Of a DNA stretch of 64,000 nt, positions 58,856 through 64,000 are shown one piece after another; position 1 is the first letter of the stretch, and every line of letters begins with the position of its first letter. This DNA is from SZUA-36 sp963801195. Its GTDB lineage: Bacteria; Pseudomonadota; Gammaproteobacteria; Xanthomonadales; SZUA-36. The translations under genes were made by a program, and so were the position numbers. Below the pieces are notes generated by a model. That model did no database searches. It was not told the origin of the DNA and saw nothing but the letters and a program-made list of their open reading frames with translations. The stretch lies in NCBI GenBank assembly GCA_963801195.1, contig CAWDDX010000003.1:62001-126000 (forward strand), in the 5' to 3' direction.

Positions 58856-60025
58856 GTGAAACAACAACGGAGATGCACAATCAGATTTATCGGCTGCCTG
58901 GTGGCCGTTTTTGTGTGCCTGTCACCTTTGTTGGCATCCGCAGACAACATTACTCAACCGGCATCACCGTTATTCGGCTTGAACCAGCCTGCGACATCCC
59001 ATCAACCGTTGGTCTTGTTACCCCTGCAAAAGAATCAGGCTGCAGGCAAACTCGCGTTTGACCTGGGTGGATCGGAGTCACGCAAACTTGAGTTGCAACT
59101 GTCAAAGCCATTGACACTGTCCATCAACAATAACCAGTTGAGATCATCTTCGGGTGTCGGCTCTGTATTTCTCGACAGCTCACTGAATTTACAGATCAGC
59201 GACAACCTGGACATCACATCAAGTCTTGGAGCGGGCAGGTCAGAGAGTTCATTTCAGCCACTCGGCAGCATCCATTGCCAGAACGGCGTGCTGGACCAGG
59301 GTTCCTTTCACGCCTCCGACTGTTATTTTATCAACCAGGCCAATGTGTTAAAGCAAGACCAGGTAGCTCTCGGTCTGCGTTACGGCAAAGGCAACTTTAA
59401 CACGGCTTTCAGCATGTTCCGGAGAGACGCTGCTGTCGGACAGCAGGGCGTAGTAAATTATGCCATGCCGATGCTTGGCGTATCTTCGGATGCGGGAACA
59501 CTGTCACCCGGTGCCGGTAACCAGTTCCTCCAGACCTTTAACGCCGGACAACCGCTGGATTACATGAGCAGTGAAACCAGCGGTCTTGATATTGAATTCC
59601 AGGTTGGCTTTGCCATGGATAGTGCTGGAGATCTACGGCTCGGCCTCCAGTTAACCCACATTCTGGACGCATCTTACGATACGACATCAGGATTTTCTCC
59701 TGGCGTTCAGAACTGGACAATTGCCAATCCTTTCGATAGCGCAAAAATGAATCTGGATTGGAGCAGGGGTAATTTCAGCGGGGGTATCCAGGGATACTAT
59801 CGTGAGCAGATCCAGTTTCTGAATAACCAGGCGTTGGATTCCTCGACTACCTTTGACGTCCACTTCACCTGGCGCGCACCATGGAATGCCAACCTCAGCG
59901 TTGGAACCAGCAATGTGCTGGGCGCCGGCAACAGGGCCAAAGGCAATACTGACGCTGGTCTGCAAGATCCTTTTGAAGCTGTTTATGGCCGCATACCTTA
60001 CGTCAGATATCAACAAGACCTCTGA
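58856..60025 (+). CDS. Predicted outer-membrane beta-barrel protein, family unknown
   Basis: 389 residues from a GTG at 58856, preceded by GGTGAGG 6 bases upstream; an earlier GTG at 58844 lies in that ribosome-binding site. The signal peptide ends near LLASA. The mature part alternates short strands and turns and is rich in Asn, Ser, Gln and Gly. The C-terminal FTWRAPWNANLSVGTSN with GRIPYVRYQQDL resembles the last strands of TonB-dependent receptors. No plug domain is present, and it is too short for a receptor. It is followed by a small exported protein after 95 bp. The function is unknown. Confidence 0.68.
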   Translation: MKQQRRCTIRFIGCLVAVFVCLSPLLASADNITQPASPLFGLNQPATSHQPLVLLPLQKNQAAGKLAFDLGGSESRKLELQLSKPLTLSINNNQLRSSSGVGSVFLDSSLNLQISDNLDITSSLGAGRSESSFQPLGSIHCQNGVLDQGSFHASDCYFINQANVLKQDQVALGLRYGKGNFNTAFSMFRRDAAVGQQGVVNYAMPMLGVSSDAGTLSPGAGNQFLQTFNAGQPLDYMSSETSGLDIEFQVGFAMDSAGDLRLGLQLTHILDASYDTTSGFSPGVQNWTIANPFDSAKMNLDWSRGNFSGGIQGYYREQIQFLNNQALDSSTTFDVHFTWRAPWNANLSVGTSNVLGAGNRAKGNTDAGLQDPFEAVYGRIPYVRYQQDL

Positions 60026-60120
60026 AACATACAGCTCCAGCCATAGTTTTATTCAATTGAATCGATATTTTAGACTTGTGGCATTTTGCAATAATGTGTC
60101 CAACTTACCGGGATGATTAA

Positions 60121-60639
60121 ATGAAAAGATTGTTGCTTCTTGTCCTCGCCCTGTCACTTCACTCCGTAACGCAAGCCGCTGAAGGGTTTTCCACGCTTGA
60201 AGAGCGCATGTCCGGGAAAGAATTCAAAGAAGCTGGACTTGGGAAACTGACCGATGCTGAACTCAATACACTCAATGAGTGGTTGAGACGCCATTCCGTG
60301 GCGACCCTTGAAAATGTATCAGCAAGTCCGTCGGGCGATCATGGAATTATGGCCGCTGGCAATACGAAAGACATGCGCGGCTTCCCGAATCAGCCAAAAG
60401 GCAGCAAGGAAGACAATGTCATTCATAGCACTATTGTCGGAACTTTTGATGGTTGGAATGCCAAGGGCACACTGTTTAAGCTGGCCAACGGAATGATCTG
60501 GCAACAGGTCGAAAAAGATTCATTTTCTGTTTCACCGGTCGAAAACCCTCAAGTCACAATAGAGAGAGGTTTCATGCACAAATGGCATTTATCGATGGTT
60601 GGCCATAAATCGAAAGTATCGGTCAAACGAATCCAGTAA
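60121..60639 (+). CDS. Small exported protein of unknown function
   Basis: 172 residues with a signal peptide (MKRLLLLVLALSL, cleavage near TQA). The N-terminal part of the mature protein is helical, with MSGKEFKEAGLGKLTDAELNTLN. The C-terminal half has FDGWNAKGTLFKLANGMIWQQ and a Lys-rich end, reminiscent of small OB-like or SH3-like exported proteins in Xanthomonadales. The ribosome-binding site is weak (GGGA). The function cannot be assigned. Confidence 0.78.
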   Translation: MKRLLLLVLALSLHSVTQAAEGFSTLEERMSGKEFKEAGLGKLTDAELNTLNEWLRRHSVATLENVSASPSGDHGIMAAGNTKDMRGFPNQPKGSKEDNVIHSTIVGTFDGWNAKGTLFKLANGMIWQQVEKDSFSVSPVENPQVTIERGFMHKWHLSMVGHKSKVSVKRIQ

Positions 60640-60676
60640 TTTGCCAAGCGATTGAGGCTCTCGGATTCCGCGATAT

Positions 60677-61018
60677 TCAGGTCCCAAGTTTTTTCAAAGC
60701 CACCTTGGATTTATAGATATAAAACCGTATCACCAGGTAACACAGACTCCCAACGGAAAACAGAATGTAAGGCCCGATGGATGACATGTGCTGTAAATTT
60801 CCAGTCTCCAACAAGAACCAGCCGAACGACACGATTAACAAGGCAAGCGCCGCATAACTGGACATCTTCAGGTGATAGATTCGATCCCTCAATTGCCGTC
60901 GCTGAAATTCTTTCAGCTGTGCCTCGGTCACCTCACCCCGCTGAAATCCGCAATACGGGCACAGTGATGTGTGGCTGGAAATTAACTTTTCACAATTGGG
61001 ACATGAAATAATGGCCAT
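60677..61018 (-). CDS. Zinc-ribbon membrane protein
   Basis: 113 residues. N-terminal zinc ribbon with CPNC (6-9) and CPYC (20-23), then an amphipathic stretch and two membrane helices at about 52-70 and 80-97. A strong GGAGGAGG lies 8 bases before the ATG. The role is unknown; such proteins may sense or anchor. The 217 bp up to the histidine kinase gene hold nothing recognisable. Confidence 0.8.
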   Translation of the reverse strand: MAIISCPNCEKLISSHTSLCPYCGFQRGEVTEAQLKEFQRRQLRDRIYHLKMSSYAALALLIVSFGWFLLETGNLQHMSSIGPYILFSVGSLCYLVIRFYIYKSKVALKKLGT

Positions 61019-61235
61019 GTTTGAGTCCTCCTCCTACCAACCCGAATATTTCACCAAGGTGGACGGATTAATGACAAATATCCATTTGTTTCAGAGCGAT
61101 ACAGGTGATTTTGGCCTTCTACGAAAATTACAGTTTGTCCTATCCTGTTTTGCACCACATCTGACTTTTGCCAGTGACAAAGCAACTCCGCTTCCTTGGT
61201 GAACTATCCGGGGTAAATCAATCCGTCCCGTATTT

Positions 61236-62516
61236 TTATTCCTGGCCAAAAAATCGTAACTCGGCACGCAGACCACCCGTTTTTCTGTTTTCGAAACGGA
61301 TCGACCATCCGTACAACTCACACAGACGCTGAACGATCGCCAGTCCCAGGCCTGATCCTTTGCCGGAAACACCCTCTCCGCGATAGTGCCTGTTCATCAC
61401 GAGCGATAATTCCTTTTCCGGGATCCCCGGCCCGGTATCTTCAACCATGATGCGGCCACTGCCAATCGTACACACCACTTCACCCGACGGTGTGTAGCGG
61501 ATGGCGTTGCTGATCAGGTTACCAACGGTAACCGCGATGACTGACTCCGGCACAATGACACTGACTTTGTCCTCTTCGACAACCTTCAGCTCAAGCGGTT
61601 TCGTATCAAGCAAGGGCTCTTGAAGGTGTATCAGCTTTTCGACGATGTTCCTTACGTCGTGGGCCTGGCTGTCCTGGTTCGTGCCCTGTTCGGCGCGCAC
61701 CAGGTGCAACAGGGCGGTAGTGATGTCCGTGGACTGCCGCGCTGCCCGCGCTATCCGCAAAACCCGGATCCTGGTCTTTTCAGGTAAATCCTTTTGCGCC
61801 AGCAACAACTCCGTGGCGCCGGTTATGACGGCCAGTGGTGTCCTTAATTCATGGCTGACATCAGCATTGAATTCACGGTCTCGCTGGACAAGGTGATGGA
61901 CCCGCTCGGCATAGGCATCCAGCGCTGCGGCCAACTGCCCGACCTCGTCTTCCGGGAACCACCTGGCCAGTCCCGGAGAGGGTGTCTCCTCATTCAGGTG
62001 ACTCAGGCGTTCTGCCAGGTCGCTAACCGGTTTCATGACCGCGCTGGACGCCCATAAACCCAGTGCCAGGGACAACAGTGAAAAAACGAGTACCGCCGCC
62101 ACCAGGGACCAGATAAGTCGATTGGTCAGACGTTGATTCTCCGAAATGTCATAGATCAGGAATGCCCACAAATCATCGTCTTTGCGCACCGCGGCCTTGA
62201 AATAACCTTCCGCCGTTTCTACCTCGTGGACGCCCGGGTCGAGTTCCCGGATTTGTGCAACGACACTGTGATTGGGATCGCCTGGCCGCGTTACAAACCC
62301 CTGGATACGGGTATGGAACGGCTCCACCAGTGTCGGATCCTGGCGTAACTGTACCAGGTAATCGTCAAGTTCCTGCTTGAGTGTAGAACCAATGAGTTCG
62401 TCTTCGAGCGTGCTTTGCAGAAAAAGTGTGCTTATTGCAAAGAGACTGCTAAGCAGTGTGCCAAAAAGCAAAAAAGAAAATATGATGCGGCTTCGAAGCC
62501 TACGTCTATATAGCAT
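61236..62516 (-). CDS. Sensor histidine kinase
   Basis: 426 residues from the ATG at 62516, which overlaps the regulator gene by 11 bp; an upstream GTG is less likely. It has a first membrane helix (about 12-33), a periplasmic sensor of about 95 residues, a second helix (about 134-158) and HAMP. The H-box DVSHELRTP carries the phospho-acceptor His222. The ATPase follows, with N-box GNLISNAIRYTP, G-boxes VEDTGPGIP and GKGSGLGLAIV. The periplasmic domain shows no recognised ligand site. It pairs with the regulator directly upstream. Confidence 0.93.
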   Translation of the reverse strand: MLYRRRLRSRIIFSFLLFGTLLSSLFAISTLFLQSTLEDELIGSTLKQELDDYLVQLRQDPTLVEPFHTRIQGFVTRPGDPNHSVVAQIRELDPGVHEVETAEGYFKAAVRKDDDLWAFLIYDISENQRLTNRLIWSLVAAVLVFSLLSLALGLWASSAVMKPVSDLAERLSHLNEETPSPGLARWFPEDEVGQLAAALDAYAERVHHLVQRDREFNADVSHELRTPLAVITGATELLLAQKDLPEKTRIRVLRIARAARQSTDITTALLHLVRAEQGTNQDSQAHDVRNIVEKLIHLQEPLLDTKPLELKVVEEDKVSVIVPESVIAVTVGNLISNAIRYTPSGEVVCTIGSGRIMVEDTGPGIPEKELSLVMNRHYRGEGVSGKGSGLGLAIVQRLCELYGWSIRFENRKTGGLRAELRFFGQE

Positions 62517-63186
62517 TTGACTCCAATAGACGGTAACCAATACCGTGACGGGTTTGAATCATCTTGGTGCCAAATGGTTTGTCAATCGCTGAACGCAAAG
62601 AATGAATATGAACCCGCAGGCTGTCACTATCGGGCATCTCTTCACCCCAGACTTCCTTTTCCAATTCCGCCCGGGTCACCACGTTAGGTGAGGCTTCCAT
62701 CAGGCATCGCAGTAACTTCAACCCTATGGGGTTGAGGTCAATTTCGTGACCGGTCCGGGAGACCGTCAAGGTATCAAAGTTATACACAAGGTCGCCGACC
62801 TGGATTTCCTTGCTTGCCCTCCGTGCACCCCTGGTGGTCAGGACTCTCAGCCTTGCCTCAACCTCCTGTAACTCGAAAGGTTTGACCAGGTAGTCGTCGG
62901 CCCCGGTTTCAAACCCGGCCAGCTTGTCCTCGAGTCGATCCCGTGCAGTCAGCATCAAAACCGGCGTATTCTTACCGGCTTCCTGACGAAGTTTGCGACA
63001 GACTTCCAGACCGTCCATGCCCGGAAGTGCAAGATCCAGAACGATGGCATCGAAATCATTGACAATAGCAAGATGAAGGCCGGTTATCCCGTCACCGGCA
63101 AAATCTACTGTGTGCCCAATTTCATCCAGATAGTCACCAATATTGGCGGCGATATCCGGATTGTCTTCGATAATCAAAATACGCAC
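62506..63186 (-). CDS. OmpR/PhoB-family response regulator
   Basis: 226 residues. The receiver domain (1-115) has acidic residues ED at 7-8, phospho-acceptor Asp51 in IVLDLALPG, Thr in LTARD and Lys in LVKPFE. The winged-helix DNA-binding domain (about 128-224) has LRVHIHSLRSAID and TRHGIGYRL. It phospho-transfers from the kinase encoded by the overlapping gene. Targets are unknown. GTTAA repeats spaced by helical turns lie 156-214 bp upstream. Confidence 0.94.
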   Translation of the reverse strand: MRILIIEDNPDIAANIGDYLDEIGHTVDFAGDGITGLHLAIVNDFDAIVLDLALPGMDGLEVCRKLRQEAGKNTPVLMLTARDRLEDKLAGFETGADDYLVKPFELQEVEARLRVLTTRGARRASKEIQVGDLVYNFDTLTVSRTGHEIDLNPIGLKLLRCLMEASPNVVTRAELEKEVWGEEMPDSDSLRVHIHSLRSAIDKPFGTKMIQTRHGIGYRLLESNAI

Positions 63187-63224
63187 ATTTATTACCTATG
63201 TCATGTTGACCAGAAAAGGAAAAG

Positions 63225-63259
63225 GCCCAGGCAGATGATTTTACCACCATACCTGGGCC
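63225..63259. promoter_or_regulatory. Inverted repeat upstream of the response regulator
   Basis: GGCCCAGG and CCTGGGCC, 8-bp perfect arms, lie about 20 bases apart and about 40-75 bp before the regulator ATG. It could be an operator or a leader hairpin; there is no T-tract. Confidence 0.4.
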
Positions 63260-63341
63260 CGAAGCGCCCCATTAACGTGTTCACAGCAGGAGTAGCTGCA
63301 CTTCAATACAAACCGGCTTTCGCCGCATGCATCAACAGACT

Positions 63342-63400
63342 GTTAAGTGTATGCCTGAACGCGTTAAAAAATAGTTAACCCAAATGGAAATTTCCGTTAA
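63342..63400. promoter_or_regulatory. GTTAA direct-repeat cluster
   Basis: GTTAA occurs at 63342, 63363, 63374 and 63396, so spacings are 21, 11 and 22 bp. These are whole helical turns, as in binding sites of OmpR/PhoB-type regulators. The cluster lies between the pilU stop and the response regulator start. Confidence 0.45.
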
Positions 63401-63426
63401 GGCAATCAATCGCCGGGCATTGCCGT

Positions 63427-64000
63427 CTAAAGGTCCATCAACTCCACGTCCTGCAGGCTCGCTGAAAGGGAATCTGCATCTCCGCCTTCCGACATTTTCA
63501 CAGCCAGACGCACCTCATTCGCCGAATCGGCGTGCCTGATGGCCTCATCGTAGGTAATCTTGCCCTCTTTATACATCCCGAACAGACACTGGTCGAATGT
63601 GACCATGCCATGGTGTGTGGATTCCTTCATGATCTTTTTCAATTCGGTAATTTCACCATTGCGAATCCGCTCCTGCACCAATGGCGTTGCCAGGAGCACC
63701 TCGACCGCCGCCCAACGCCGGGTCTGGTCTGCGGAAGGAATGAGTTGTTGCGCGACAATTGCCTTCATATTGAAGGACAGATCCAGCAGCACCTGCTCTT
63801 TTGCCTCTTCCGGGAAGAAATGCAGAATACGGTCCAGTGCCTGATTTGCGTTATTGGCGTGGAGTGTACACAGCACAAGGTGGCCGGTTTCAGCAAATGT
63901 GATGGCGTACTCCATGGTCGCCCGGGTGCGGACCTCGCCGATCATGATGACGTCCGGGGCCTGCCGCAAAGTATTTCGCAGCGCAACTTCAAACGAATCT
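63427..64000 (-). CDS. pilU: Type IV pilus retraction ATPase PilU, C-terminal part (5' cut by window edge)
   Basis: 191 codons are visible and the frame is open to the window edge. DSFEVALRNTLRQAPDVIMIGEVRTRATMEYAITFAETGHLV (in blocks) gives the Walker B/Asp-box and the His-box with TLHANNANQALDRI, followed by QLIPSADQTRRWAAVEVLLATPLV. The wording SFEVALRNTLRQAPDVI and the C-terminal acidic tail fit PilU better than PilT. It powers pilus retraction with PilT in twitching motility. Confidence 0.92.
   Translation of the reverse strand, partial: DSFEVALRNTLRQAPDVIMIGEVRTRATMEYAITFAETGHLVLCTLHANNANQALDRILHFFPEEAKEQVLLDLSFNMKAIVAQQLIPSADQTRRWAAVEVLLATPLVQERIRNGEITELKKIMKESTHHGMVTFDQCLFGMYKEGKITYDEAIRHADSANEVRLAVKMSEGGDADSLSASLQDVELMDL

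Overview
The window comes from a free-living gammaproteobacterium, most likely near Xanthomonadales, Woeseiaceae or Chromatiales. The evidence is an rrn operon of ordinary gammaproteobacterial order, a Xanthomonas-type N-acetylcitrulline arginine pathway with a fused NAGS-NAGK enzyme, a complete L-Ara4N lipid A operon, PilU, PlpD and a giant exported protein ending in a DGFE-type tail. Genus-level placement is inference only.

Layout. 1-7.8 kb: the last codons of an Hcp-like gene, a 2120-residue exported multidomain protein, a decayed BNR-repeat gene remnant, and an exported protein with an IPTL/PEP-CTERM-like sorting tail. 7.8-13.8 kb: an rrn operon on the minus strand (16S, tRNA-Ile, tRNA-Ala, 23S, 5S) with two good promoters. 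13.8-20.9 kb: a six-gene arginine operon on the minus strand (argF'-argG-argE'-argA/B fusion-argC-argH). Its genes overlap by 1-8 bp, and it is preceded by what looks like a full ribosome-mediated arginine attenuator. 21.1-26.6 kb: a predicted methyltransferase, a diheme cytochrome c, a cytochrome c' and a large BNR-repeat protein. 26.8-37.2 kb: pyruvate metabolism (pyk, then maeB-aceE-aceF-retropepsin-like protease-lpd). 37.7-48.7 kb: a lipoprotein, an inverted pair of DUF4136 lipoproteins, tRNA-Ala(CGC), a cupin and the arn operon with arnA split in two. 48.9-57.8 kb: PlpD-type patatin, pgk, gap, a transketolase broken by three single-base insertions, a sodium:alanine symporter and a universal stress protein. 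58-64 kb: a redoxin, an outer-membrane-like barrel, small exported and membrane proteins, an OmpR-type two-component system and the C-terminal part of PilU.

How it fits together. The arg genes would run arginine synthesis through acetylated intermediates as far as citrulline. Pyk, malic enzyme and the pyruvate dehydrogenase genes all make or consume pyruvate and lie in one 10-kb block. The tkt-gap-pgk block is central carbon metabolism. The arn operon would add 4-amino-4-deoxy-arabinose to lipid A, and the two-component system near the right end is a possible but unproven regulator of envelope genes.

The strongest candidate for something undescribed is the leader of the arg operon at 20680-20824. 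It has a 31-codon peptide with five Arg codons (two tandem CGA) and segments that can form 1:2, 2:3 and 3:4 pairings ending in a perfect terminator, as in classical trp or his attenuators. Other points worth attention are two palindromic MITE-like elements whose terminal CTAG supplies the stop codons of two unrelated genes, the three +1 insertions in tkt, and the decayed BNR gene. All functions are inferred from sequence by eye; no database search was run.
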